From Sphaerolaimus hirsutus (taxonomy: Eukaryota; Nematoda; Chromadorea; Monhysterida; Sphaerolaimidae), in assembly GCA_964036195.1 (NCBI GenBank), contig OZ038456.1, positions 26,389,792 to 26,453,791 of the forward strand: a DNA stretch of 64,000 nt. The letters run 5' to 3'. The first letter of the stretch is position 1. Every line of letters begins with the position of its first letter. A model generated the notes under the pieces. That model was given only the letters and a program-made list of their open reading frames with translations. It was not told the DNA's origin and did no database searches. Both the position numbers and the translations under genes were made by a program. Positions 44,401-52,600 of this stretch are shown piece after piece.

Positions 44401-45057
44401 AACAGTAATATACATCATGTACATTGCATACATGACGTATTTATTATGTACATGACGTACATCATTCCGAATGGGGGGGTATTTCGAGGGGGGGGGGTTA
44501 TTATTTCCGCAGCGCATTTTGAGGGGGGGTTAATTCGAGGGGTGTTGATTCATAATTCGAGGAAATACGGTAATTCCGCGATAGTGCAGCTGAAATGCCT
44601 GGTGCCAGTTCCGCAAGTGGAGAACTGAAAGCGCAAACGGCAAAAGCGAAGTGAAATGGCAAGTAAATTGGCAAAAACCAAGTAAAAACAGAAGTGAGAA
44701 GTGAAATGGCACATGTGTTTTTTAAGTTGTTTTGCCACTTTACTTCGCTTACAACTTTGCTGTCATCAACTGAGCAACGACAATTTTGTCATCACAAAAA
44801 ACGCATGTGACGACAACAAATTTCTTTCATCATGACAATCCATGTGAACAACCCAGAAATGACATTAGCCCAGCAGCGGTGCCTCTATCTTAAACCAAAA
44901 CTTGGCAATCTGCCAAGAATTCTCACACAGAACTCCAATCAATTCCAACCACCTTATTCAAGGCGAACTCGAGCCGACTCTCCGCCTCGGCGCTGATTGG
45001 CTGCTGCACGCGGCCGGCGGCGATGATTGGATGCCTGGCGGCGGCGCGCGAGTACTG
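26484..45057 (-). CDS. Uncharacterised Pro/Ala/Gln-rich protein with VLGxFxxGKW repeats (23 exons, 5' incomplete)
   Basis: Exons, in coding order: 45057-44953, 42441-42292, 42113-42066 (uncertain), 41912-41569, 41209-41080, 40127-40013, 39607-39372, 39017-38871, 38560-38381, 37899-37728, 36312-36101, 35587-35425 (or 35417), 34008 (or 34003)-33829, 33099-32869, 32229-32089, 31198-31089, 30322-30092, 29260-29195, 28690-28622, 27925-27782, 27356-27300, 27181-26972, 26636-26484 (stop TAA). Each has AG/GT borders and the phases (0, 1 and 2) match at every junction, giving about 1,200 codons without a stop. I do not recognise the protein. Visible: a helical Ala/Glu/Leu-rich start; a nine-residue KPAEPAPAA repeat with an acidic DEEEESEE run (exon 4); four motifs EVLGYFANGKW, EVLGFFSDGKW, EVIGVFDGKVW and QVLGVFEDGKW ending or inside exons 7-10, two followed by YxSEEEAxxAE; His/Gln-rich and Pro-rich central exons; and a Gln/His/Tyr-rich tail. 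No signal peptide or membrane span is seen. Probably disordered or structural. It is convergent with the CDPS gene. Confidence 0.8.
27946..28383. mobile_element. Foldback MITE, TTCAAGCCGGAATTACAGC termini
   Basis: Arms TTCAAGCCGGAATTACAGCT (27946) and its complement AGCTGTAATTCCGGCTTGAA (to 28383); similarity continues inward through TGACGTGAAATGATGACGT and beyond, so most of the 438 bp is one large palindrome. It sits in an intron of the minus-strand gene, ending 20 bp from the modelled exon acceptor at 27925. No clear target duplication. Confidence 0.85.
28949..29141. mobile_element. Foldback element, CACACAAGCTAGTTTTCAA termini
   Basis: Left arm CCACACAAGCTAGTTTTCAA and right complement TTGAAAACTAGCTTGTGTGG. 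Internal arms include GAGTTTTCTAGAATGAG and CTCATTCTAGAAAACTC. It is immediately preceded by a CCCTCGAAATACC fragment (28855-28945). Related copy at 47074-47272. Confidence 0.75.
29790..30046. mobile_element. MITE, TATACTCGGCGTACATGATACTC family, copy 1
   Basis: Begins at AGTATACTCGG and runs through CGCACTGATTTATGTCTCGT to AGGTGTAAAGTAACCAGAGTATA. Highly similar to 40828-41079 (same orientation) and, inverted, to 37434-37692. The internal arms GTTGGAAGCGTGCCAATGAT and ATCGTTGGCACACTTCCAGC are inverted repeats. Confidence 0.8.
30567..30994. mobile_element. hAT-like MITE, CAGGGGTCTCC termini, exact TSD
   Basis: Ends CAGGGGTCTCC and GGAGACCCCTG, flanked by the perfect (and palindromic) octamer CCAATTGG at 30559-30566 and 30995-31002. 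428 bp, with long G and C runs and no coding content. It lies in an intron of the minus-strand gene. Confidence 0.85.
32247..32424. mobile_element. Short MITE of GGGATC repeats, GGTTCAAACGGGAT termini
   Basis: Inverted ends GGTTCAAACGGGAT and ATCCCGTTTGAACC around about 20 copies of CGGGAT/TGGGAT hexamers. A related fragment (TTTCAAACGGGATCC followed by CGGGAT words) lies inside the element at 46278-46754. It starts next to the splice acceptor of the exon at 32229-32089. Confidence 0.7.
32450..32564. mobile_element. Short CCGTATTCGC foldback element, TA-flanked
   Basis: Arms CCGTATTCGCTTGAATAGTT and TTTTTCAAGCAAATACGG with TA on each side; 115 bp. The interior is CCCCCTC-rich. Confidence 0.75.
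33575..33798. mobile_element. Palindromic element, GATACGCACATCTGCCC family, copy 1
   Basis: Left arm GTGCACTGATACGCACATCT, right arm AGATGTGCGTATCAGGCCTG; the inner arms CACTTGACACTTTTTCAAGT and complement are near perfect. Copies at 36357-36585, 40342-40729 and 48901-49092. It ends about 30 bp from the exon donor at 33829 of the minus-strand gene. Confidence 0.8.
34196..35144. mobile_element. CCGTATTTACTCGAATAATTC foldback element with an internal pogo-like insertion
   Basis: Arms CCGTATTTACTCGAATAATT and AATAATCCCCCGG-type blocks ending GAGTAAATACGG; TA-flanked. The element 34372-34830 is nested inside. Confidence 0.75.
34372..34830. mobile_element. pogo/Tigger-like MITE (TA duplication)
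   Basis: Termini CAGTCATCCCCGGGTTATCG and CCGTTAACCCGGGGACGACTG, flanked by TA at 34370-34371 and 34831-34832. CAGTC-x-TCCCC termini with TA duplication are characteristic of the pogo branch of Tc1/mariner. 459 bp, no transposase. Confidence 0.7.
35797..35990. mobile_element. Palindromic repeat, AGCCCTGTAAAGTG family, nested in a decayed foldback
   Basis: Arms GGGGGCAATCCCAAGCGCTG and CAGGGCTTGGGATTGCCACC. It is flanked outward by TACTGTATTTCCTTGAAATA (35665) and GGAAGTACAGTA (36034-36045), the ends of a decayed CCGTATTTCC-type element. Confidence 0.75.
36357..36585. mobile_element. Palindromic element, GATACGCACATCTGCCC family, copy 2
   Basis: Arms GGCCTGATACGCACATCTGC and GCAGATGTGCGTATCAGTGC with the shared CACTTGACACTTTTT inner arms. 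Intronic in the minus-strand gene, 45 bp upstream of its exon 36312-36101. Confidence 0.8.
36736..37292. mobile_element. Large foldback element, CAGGGGTGGGCATCT termini
   Basis: Termini CAGGGGTGGGCATCTTCAGT and ACTGGAGATGCCCACCCCTG; the inverted similarity extends about 200 bp inward on each side (AGTTTGCAACCCAAACGGCC and complement). The centre (36930-37090) holds C-run sequence of the CCCTCGAAATACC type. No matching target duplication found. Confidence 0.8.
37434..37692. mobile_element. MITE, TATACTCGG family, copy 2 (inverted)
   Basis: Reverse complement of 29790-30046: starts near ACTATACTCCAGCGACTTTA and ends TATCACGTCCTTCGAGTATATTC. It terminates about 35 bp from the exon donor at 37728 of the minus-strand gene. 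Confidence 0.75.
40342..40729. mobile_element. Palindromic element, GATACGCACATCTGCCC family, copy 3 (double arm)
   Basis: Same outer arms as the other copies, but the inner CACTTGACACTTTT...CAAGTGAAAA palindrome is present twice in tandem (40395-40524 and 40550-40680), making it about 160 bp longer. Confidence 0.8.
40828..41079. mobile_element. MITE, TATACTCGG family, copy 3, abutting a splice donor
   Basis: Begins AGTATACTCGGCGGACATGATACTC and ends AGGTGTAAAGTGACCGGAGTATAAC. The right end coincides with the donor of the minus-strand exon 41209-41080, whose intron begins GTTATACTCCGG, i.e. essentially with element sequence. Confidence 0.8.
41690..41800 (-). repeat. 27-bp coding tandem repeat in the minus-strand gene
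   Basis: Three near-identical 27-bp units encode KPAEPAPAA and a fourth diverged unit encodes KPADPETAA, in frame inside exon 41912-41569. Unit length is a multiple of three, so copy-number change would keep the frame. Confidence 0.9.
42115..42265. mobile_element. Decayed palindromic repeat next to exon 42113-42066
   Basis: GTGTAAAGTAGTCTCAAATG and ACACTTGACACTTTACCTGACACTTTACAGGGC arms of the TGTCAAATGTCATG family. It directly precedes (in coding direction) the uncertain third exon of the minus-strand gene, so the acceptor region of that exon is repeat-derived. Confidence 0.6.
42478..42655. mobile_element. Palindromic repeat, AGCCCTGTAAAGTG family
   Basis: Arms GGGGGCAGTCCCGAGCCCTG and CAGAGCTTGGGCCTGCCACC; centre AATCAAAACAAAAAAGGAAA. 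Intronic in the minus-strand gene. Confidence 0.75.
42670..42925. mobile_element. CCGTATTTCC foldback element, TA-flanked
   Basis: Arms CCGTATTTCCTCGAATTACC and TTCCGAGGATATACGG, with repeated GGGGTATTTCGAGGGGGG blocks. A short GGCGCC-type remnant follows at 42950-43015. Confidence 0.75.
43020..44168. other. Intron of the minus-strand gene, no element delimited
   Basis: AT-rich sequence with no coding signal. A GGTTATTCAAGGGGGAGGG patch near 43160 is a fragment of a foldback family. Nothing else is recognisable. Confidence 0.4.
44169..44570. mobile_element. CCGTATTACC foldback element, TA-flanked
   Basis: Arms CCGTATTACCTCGAAATACC and ATTCGAGGAAATACGG with TA on each side. Interior GGGGGGTTAATTCGAGG blocks are repeated near both ends. 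Confidence 0.75.
44604..44760. mobile_element. Fragment related to the foldback element at 814-1027
   Basis: Starts TGGTGCCAGTTCCGCAAGTGG as at 811. Arms GCGAAGTGAAATGGCAAGTA and the loosely complementary TTGCCACTTTACTTCGCTTA. The right terminus is lost. Confidence 0.5.
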
Positions 45058-45099
45058 CTGCCCCAAGCCCCGCCCACTCATTGACTAGGGTGCTGTCGC

Positions 45100-45415
45100 C
45101 CTGGGGACACTCTCAGAGACTGTGGGATGTCTTGTGAAATGGAAAATGTCATGTAAAGTGTCTCAAGTTGTGTAAAATGTCTTGAAATATGTTGGACAAC
45201 TGGTAGAGCAATAAGTGAATCTTTGCCATTTTTCAGGACATTTTCTATGACTTTACAGTTTACACACTTTGCATGACACTTGACATTTGACAGGGCATTT
45301 TCATTGAAAATGAATGAAAATTTGCCATTTCCAGGGCATTTTCCATGACTTTACTCTTTGCATGACATCTGACATTTTACAGGGCATTTTACAGGGTCTG
45401 GGAGTGGCACCTGAA
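45100..45415. mobile_element. Palindromic repeat, CCCTGTAAAATG family (compound copy)
   Basis: Arms with ATGTCATGTAAAGTGTCTC and TTTGCATGACACTTGACATT. The right half is present twice (45225-45300 and 45320-45410). It lies just upstream, in coding direction, of the first modelled exon of the minus-strand gene. Confidence 0.65.
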
Positions 45416-45861
45416 GTGATTGCTGCCCACCACCTACACTGCCAACAAACAATAAAATAGTAGATCTAAAATTTTACCTGTATGCATGCATTGGTGGTGA
45501 AAAGAGAGAACTGGTGAAAATTTGTTCACTGCAACAACATTTTGAAAGCAATTTCAAAACATAGGGACGTTTTCACAAATTGTTTGATGCAGTTTTTTTT
45601 TCAAAAGTCCAGAATGTAGTTTTTGGGTGTGATGTTAGAATTTAAAAAAATATTCCAAAATTTGTAAATTTTACATTCGAAAACTATTTAAAAATCCAAA
45701 ATTCGAAATGTTTTTCCAATAAGTGTTTCTCAATTTAGTATTTTAGGAACCACTGACAATGGACACTTAAACAATCAACATTCACTTTTATCAAATGGAT
45801 GAACGTTTGGGTTTTCAATACATACTTGAAAACTTAGAAATCACGAAATTATATCATTTTA
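45416..45861. other. No gene seen; missing 5' exons of the minus-strand gene not found
   Basis: AT-rich. I searched both strands between here and the gap for further upstream exons of the minus-strand gene and found none that I could defend. Confidence 0.4.
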
Positions 45862-46124
45862 CCATATTTCCTCGAAATAACCCCCCCCCCCCTCGAAATA
45901 TCCCCCGTCAAAATGGGCACTATGAATTAGTGGTCCGGGAAATGCATAACAGACGTTCAAAACACTTACTGTGTTACGTTAGAACATCGTTTATACCATC
46001 TACATCCTTATATAAGGCTGTAAAAACTTATAAATTGTGGTTATTGTTGCATTTTTCACGTTTTTCTCCCAAAATTTTCACTCTGAAAAAAATAAACCCC
46101 CCGCCGGGGTTCGAGGAAATACGG
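45862..46124. mobile_element. CCATATTTCCTCG foldback element
   Basis: Arms CCATATTTCCTCGAAATAAC and GGGTTCGAGGAAATACGG. The interior (ATGGGCACTATGAATT to TATAAATTGTGG) is closely similar to that of 47689-47937, so these are two copies of one subfamily. Confidence 0.75.
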
Positions 46125-46277
46125 TATGATAAGTCAACATCTATCACCGCGTGGTTGTCTCATCACAAGGACAAGGGTAGGCACAAATTCATGTGTGCAG
46201 TAGCATCGACGCACGTGACTCCGCCCACTAGCGCCCGCATGAACCTGTCTAAACCGCACGCGAAAACGCTCAACCTA

Positions 46278-46754
46278 TAGAGTGCGGCAATTTAGACCTG
46301 CGCTCTAGATTTCGAATAACTTGTCACTGGGTGGTCGGATTGATGTCGAATTTTAGGTCAACATTAACAACTATATTGGAAAGGATCCCTGAAAATATGG
46401 CTATGATAGCTCCACTCGTTCTCAAGTTATTGATGCAAACGCGTGATAGGTTTCAAACGGGATCCACTTTTCGGGACCCGGATCGGGATTGGGATTGTTT
46501 TTTTTTTGTTTTATCTCTCTTTTTTCGCAGCGGCATGCCAAAATGCGTTCGCGCGCGCCACTAATCCGCCTTACCGATAAGGAAATCGGCAGACGCTTTT
46601 GTAATTGGTTGTAAAGCAAGGTGGTAGTAAAGCGACAATTATTGGTGTTTGCATGAATAACTTGAGAACGAGTGGAGCTATCGCAGCCATAATCCGACCA
46701 CCCAGTGACAAGTTATTCGAAATCTAGAGCGCAGGTCTAAATTGCCGCACCCTG
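46278..46754. mobile_element. Foldback element, GAGTGCGGCAATTTAGACC termini
   Basis: Left arm GAGTGCGGCAATTTAGACCT to GGGTGGTCGGATT; right arm the complement, AATCCGACCACCCAGTGACA to AAATTGCCGCACCC. A second inner pair (CCACTCGTTCTCAAGTTATT) supports a large hairpin. TA lies at each edge. Confidence 0.8.
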
Positions 46755-47073
46755 TACTTTTATCCTATACAACTTTGTGTTTTGCATTTACAAAGTAGCA
46801 TGAGTCTGTGCAAGCCTGACCGAAAACGCGTTTTTCGAAGCACGTCGCTAGTGTGCCAATGAAAATTGTGCAGAGCGGACTGATACACATCAAAATATTT
46901 ATTTGCTTTCCCTGTAGTAAATACAACCAATACGAAATGATGTTTACTGATACCTTTTCTAATGCACAAAGTTGAGTAAATTTTTGCTATAATATTTTCT
47001 ATATAAATGCCATTCTTAACACGCGCTGGGTAAAAAGTGCAGTAAAAAGTTGGCACCGATCCAATGGCCCGGC

Positions 47074-47272
47074 GCACACTAGTTTTCACACGAAATTTCG
47101 ACAACTCATAAATTTGAGTTTTTATAACTTAATAAATAACGTGTTTGAGTTTTCCACAATGGGTCATCTTTATTTTCGTCAACTGCAGTTGATGGATACC
47201 TCATTGTAGAAAACTCAAATGCGTTCTAAGCTGATTTGTGAGTTTCGAAATTGGGTGTGAAAACTAGTGTGC
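47074..47272. mobile_element. Foldback element, GCACACTAGTTTTCACAC termini
   Basis: Arms GCGCACACTAGTTTTCACAC and GTGTGAAAACTAGTGTGCAC with inner GAGTTTTCCACAATG / CATTGTAGAAAACTC. Related to 28949-29141. Confidence 0.75.
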
Positions 47273-47688
47273 ACAGGCACAATGAACCATGATGAAGCTT
47301 AATTTCACCATTTTAGTATCTAAAAAATATCAGAATGTAGAAAAATAAACTTCGAAACGAACGAAATAAAATTATTAGTAACTGTCTTGTGTAAGGTGTT
47401 TGTACGACACTGGTCGAAAAGTGGGCAACAAAATTTCACAGGAGTTTACGTTTTCCGCATAAAATACACATTTGGAAATGAAATCAAACCTAGAAAAGAG
47501 CTACACAGCTGTAGAAAAAGACAAAAATGGTATATAGGTATTCTAGGTAGGTATATAACTTACAGTTAGGTAGTTATGTATTCAAATCGCAAGAATGCGT
47601 ACAAGTAAGCAGTTGTTCTATTCTATAATCTCACACAGAGACACAAACTGCACAGACTTTCACTGTCAACTCAAATTCAGCTTACATA

Positions 47689-47937
47689 CGTATTTCCTCG
47701 AAATACCCCCCCCCCCTCGAAATACCCCCCCTCAAAATGGGCACTATGAATTTGTGGTCCAGGAAATCCATAACAGACATTCAAAACACTTACTGTGTTA
47801 CGTTAGACATCGTTTATACCATCTACATCCTTATATAAGGGTGTAAAAACTTATAAATGGTTGTTGTTGTTGCATTTTTCTCTCAAAATTTTCACTCTGA
47901 AAAAATAACCCCCGGGGGGTAATTCGAGAAAATACGG
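47689..47937. mobile_element. CGTATTTCCTCG foldback element
   Basis: Arms CGTATTTCCTCGAAATACCC and GGTAATTCGAGAAAATACGG; interior near-identical in layout to 45862-46124. Confidence 0.75.
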
Positions 47938-48252
47938 TAATCCAGTGCGCTTTAGGGCAGCTTCCCATAGAAATTTCCGTGAAGAAAATTGCGGGGCAGC
48001 GACACATTGACATTGAGTAGGACGGACCGAAATGTTTAATTTGACACCCGTAATATTCGCGTTCGGGTGCCCGACGAAAAAAACTTGTCGGGCCGATAAA
48101 ATAAGTGTAGGGTGCCCTGTCGCCGCGTACCCACACCCCCCTAAACTTTCATAACACCCCTTTGGTGCTCGGAGAAAAATGTTAGGGAAAGCTATATTTA
48201 TAACTAATGATTAGGGTTACAAGCACTGGGACTTTGGCAGTTGGCACCAAAC

Positions 48253-48452
48253 NNNNNNNNNNNNNNNNNNNNNNNNNNNNNNNNNNNNNNNNNNNNNNNN
48301 NNNNNNNNNNNNNNNNNNNNNNNNNNNNNNNNNNNNNNNNNNNNNNNNNNNNNNNNNNNNNNNNNNNNNNNNNNNNNNNNNNNNNNNNNNNNNNNNNNNN
48401 NNNNNNNNNNNNNNNNNNNNNNNNNNNNNNNNNNNNNNNNNNNNNNNNNNNN
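48253..48452. other. Assembly gap (200 N)
   Basis: Exactly 200 undetermined bases. Sequence on either side may not be truly this distance apart. Confidence 1.
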
Positions 48453-48569
48453 AGTCACTTTTTACATACACCGCTTTTTTGTACATAAACATGTTACATT
48501 TATGCAAAAACATGAGAATATTGTTGGCTGCAGGTGGTGCGGCCCATTTGAACATGTGCACGTGAGAAC

Positions 48570-48735
48570 GATCACAAGTTTTTCTACGTTTTCCCTAGTA
48601 CCTGGGTATTTTGGTCAGGAAAACGTAACAAAACGTAATGGTATTTTTGGAAAACGTAAACGTAAACGTAAGTATAAATACCCGAATAACCGGGTACTTC
48701 GGGTAAACGTAAATACGTTTTTCCAACTCTGCTAT
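48570..48735. mobile_element. Right end of a CAGAGTTG-family hAT-like element; GGCGCC remnant follows
   Basis: ACGTTTTCC and GTAAACGTAAATACG subterminal words ending TTTTTCCAACTCTG. The left end is absent or lost near the assembly gap. A decayed GGCGCC array follows at 48776-48893, ending CCATCACTG. Confidence 0.6.
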
Positions 48736-48900
48736 GGTGCTTGCTAGAGCCAGGTGCTAACACCAGGGATTCCGTTCCTGGCGCCACACAAGTGCCAAAA
48801 GCACAATGGCACCAAGTGGCAATGGCGCCGCAGAAAATTAACAAAACACTCCATGGCGCCATTTCCTGTGGCGCCAGCGCCATAGTACCTCTGCCATCAC

Positions 48901-49092
48901 TGGGCAGGCCTGATACGCACATCTGCCCGATACGCACATTTGCCCGTTTTTTTTCACTTGACACTTTTTCAAGTGATTTTCAGATATGAGTAAAGTGAGT
49001 AAAGTGAAAAAAATTTGCGCAATGACATTAGTGAACTTTTTTCACTTCACTCATATCTGAAAATCACTTGAAAATGTGTCAAGTGAAAAAAA
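48901..49092. mobile_element. Palindromic element, GATACGCACATCTGCCC family, copy 4 (right arm truncated)
   Basis: Starts GGCAGGCCTGATACGCACAT and has both inner CACTTGACAC... arms, but stops after CAAGTGAAAAAAAA; the outer right arm is missing. Confidence 0.75.
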
Positions 49093-49603
49093 AGCAGTGA
49101 AAAATGGCTATTATGGAAAAAAACAAAAAAAGAAAATCTGGAAAAACTCGCTTCTTGACTGTGGAACGGTTTGGAGGCGAACTGCGGCGGCAAAACAGCG
49201 CGGCGGTGTGTGTGGAGGTGCGTTTGGTGAACAAAGAGCACCTGGTGCTCTCGCTACAATCTGTAGCCTCTCTAGACAATGCTTCGGCTCGTTCTATGAG
49301 AGTTTTACCGTCACTGGCATTGTGCCAAAAGACTGGTAATACCATATTTATAATATGGTACCCTTACTGGGGTAAGTCGCTCTATGAGCTGACTAACATG
49401 TCGCGGCTAACGTCCGACATTTCACCTACTCGCGCCCCTACCGCGCAAAAGTCGGATGTTTATCCGCATCGTACTTTGGCAATGTGCCAACTACGAAAAA
49501 TAGCAACGTACAAATACTACCTGAGCGTACAAGTGTCACATAACAAATTGCAAACGTTTTACAGATACGGATCTTCGTACGTGCGGTGCAGGAACATTTC
49601 GCT
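49093..49603. other. Upstream region of the gene starting at 49604
   Basis: A long open plus-strand frame (49104-49643) crosses this stretch, but it lacks recognisable motifs and ends after passing through the modelled donor at 49639. I treat it as possible 5' UTR or promoter region rather than as a separate gene. Confidence 0.35.
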
Positions 49604-52600
49604 ATGTCGGGCCCTGGTGCTTCTCTGGAAGAACCAATTGTGAGTTATACCTTGATATTATTGCAATTTCAACTTGGTAAAAAATGTAGACGGATCGCAC
49701 GTTCATATATAAGATGTGCAATCATGTGGCCTTTACAGGCCCCGAGTCGTGGTTTGGTGGCCCGTGCGCTAGCCGGCGATACCGAAAATGTACAGAGTCA
49801 GCCAAATGTGAGTAACGATTCGAATGTTACAAAAACGCGCCGCAGTAAAATGGTGAAATTGAATGTTCAGCCAGCGGGTGGACAAGAAGGTTCTACACCC
49901 AGCGGAGGCTCAAGGGGTGAGTACACGGGGGTTAGCTACATGGGGTTATTTAGAAGGGGGTGGATATTACCCGGTACTCAAAGGTTGTATGCGGAAAAAT
50001 ATTCAAGATCATATACATATTTATACACTTCGATAGTGTGCTGACCGTGGCAAAATGGATGGATAAAGAAATACAGAGAATTGATAATTAGGTTCATATT
50101 CGCACATTTACTTATTTGCACTAATTTACAATTTATGCACTATATTAATTTACCACGCAAATTGTATTTCCTGCACTATATTATTTACCCATGGAGAATA
50201 TTCGATTAGGAAAGTGTTCTATAAGTTATTGATAGGTTTATGTGGAATGTTTAGGTTAAAAAGTCAAATATGTTATTATTAGGTGTATTAATATAAAATT
50301 AGGCTCATTCAACTCGCCGTAATTTTCTGATCATGATTATACATACATTTGCATAGTTTACTTGCAGTTTACAAAAGTCAAATCTTGTAAATATTTATGT
50401 GCTGCGTAATTATCTAGGCCAGCGTCCTAATAGAGAAATGGTGCCCTGCGTGCAACTAGCATTTACTTTACAAAGCCCTTCGCATAGGCATAATTATTGT
50501 AACCCTGCTCACAACTTATATTTATATTTACTTGATATTTAATACCCTGCTCAAGCCGAATATATTATAAACCCTGCTCAATTAACACACCCATTTACCT
50601 CGAATAAGTCCCAGTTTACTGTTTATTCAACATACGTTTCCAGGAAGTGATTATTATTATTATGTCGAATATACCCTACTCTATTTACGTCATTAGGAAC
50701 ATTTGCATTACTATTTACAGTTTTCAAACCCTATTATATTAGTTCCAATGTGCGTCAATGTTTTCTGACAAATTGAAACAAATTAGTAAATCGGCCGAGT
50801 TTGCCGACTTCGCACCTCAAGATTAATAGTTTTTCCATTAGCCCAATTTGTACCTGGTATTTCTTTACCATAAGTATTTGAATGTATGCACGCATAGAAT
50901 AAGCCAACTGTTTCTGTTAAATGTGTCTTATTGCTATATTAGTGGTTTATTTGTGCATTTGTATTAGGAAATTACTGTAACTGTTTTTCTATACATGATT
51001 TCCGTGTCTTAGCTACTTTGAGAGTTTTTACTTCAGTCTGCGGACCCACCCCAAGTGAACAAAATAAGCTAGCGATAGAAACTTCGACTAGGAAGCTCGC
51101 TAGGCTTTGCGCTTTTGTAACACGCTGTATCTGATCAAAATAAAGTACCTGAAACAATCTCGAAACCCCTTTTCAACACACAACTACGAAATAAACTCAA
51201 CTTGGCTGTCGACAAGTGGACGTTCGGCAACAACGGGAAATCAACCACTCTAAAGGCCGTTTCTCACTACGGTCTTGAAGTAGCCGGATTCGGTGGTAGA
51301 AGACGCTGACTTCGGTGGCTTCATCACATGGCGCAGCAAGCAGGGTGATTGCATGACATTGTGCTATCACCAAGCCGGAACGGACATTGTGCGGCAGTTG
51401 GCAGAACTTCAAAAGTCCTGCTGAACATCAATTGGCCTTGGCTGAGCGTTGGCTGTTGATTTGCAGACAGCATTGTGCCAAAGTCACGGCACTCCTGTCT
51501 ACATCCTGGGAGCGGTTCTACGCTCACGCGCGGAGGACACTGGAGTTCTGACAAGCCTGTCAGGATTTCAGGCAGCTTTCACCAGTGTTCTGGCAAGGTG
51601 CTAGACACTGGGCGGCACCGGCATTTGACAAGGAGTCATTGTCGGACGGTGGTCAAACTTTTGCTGGACGCTCCTGGACATCTGGACTCCAGTGACCGCT
51701 CGCACGTCCTTCCTATGCCAAGGGAGGGTGACCTGACGGAGACAGGATCGCCACAAAGCCACGCTAGTCAAAGGGCTGTTTTTGGGCATTCGCGGAGGTC
51801 CCTCGCTCCACTGGGTAAGAGTGGACTCATACCTAGGAAGTGCAAAAGTAGGGGTATCAGTGTACAAAGGGCTGTAGCTGACAGAGGGCTGTAGCTGACA
51901 GAGAGTGGATTTGAAAACCAAGTATTAGGATACTTGGTAGCGTGTAGGGGCTTTGCGGAGCTCCCATCAAATATACACGCTGTGCCTGCTCGGTACCATC
52001 AGATCAGACAGCACAAAAGTGCCAGAATACTGCATTGCACCGGCGCAATTGCAGAGCAGTGTACAGAAACACTGCCCAGAATCGGAAAGTGCACCAGAGT
52101 GCACAGAAACGTGTCACGGGTGACACGGCAAGCGCAGCACTGCGCACGGCGGCACAGGAGCCGCTCAGGAAAGCAAGTGGCCGGCGTGGTCACAAGGCAC
52201 ACAGGCGTGCCAGAAAGAGCGCCAGAGCGCTCAGAAAGAGTGTGTACGGACCCTCTTTGGGCGCACACTGCTGGGCAAATAACTTGTTTATTGTCCAGGT
52301 GGATTTGACCGGTGTGTTGAAGTCAACGCGTGTAAACAATCACGTCAGGGGCTTTAGGAACACACCTGGTGCTAGTGCAGTAAAGGTCAACGCGTGAGAA
52401 CACGTCAGGGGCCTGTAGGACTGCATTGGTATTGTGCGTGGCACAACAAATCCGTGGTGCACAGAGCACTGCACAGAGAGACGCAGAGAAGCGTCACAAG
52501 CGTCACAGGAGACGCACTATAAAGAGAATCAGTGAAGGAAAATTCATCAGCAAAAATGGTTTCACCAACGGGTCACATCAGAAAGACCCTGGGGCCAGCA

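Noticed and set aside
47831-48136. Minus-strand open frame as a possible upstream exon of the 26.5-45.1 kb gene
   Set aside because: No convincing acceptor/donor pair, and composition unlike the other exons.
49104-49643. 180-codon plus-strand open frame upstream of the gene at 49604
   Set aside because: No recognisable motif, mixed composition, and it overlaps in another frame the better supported short first exon.
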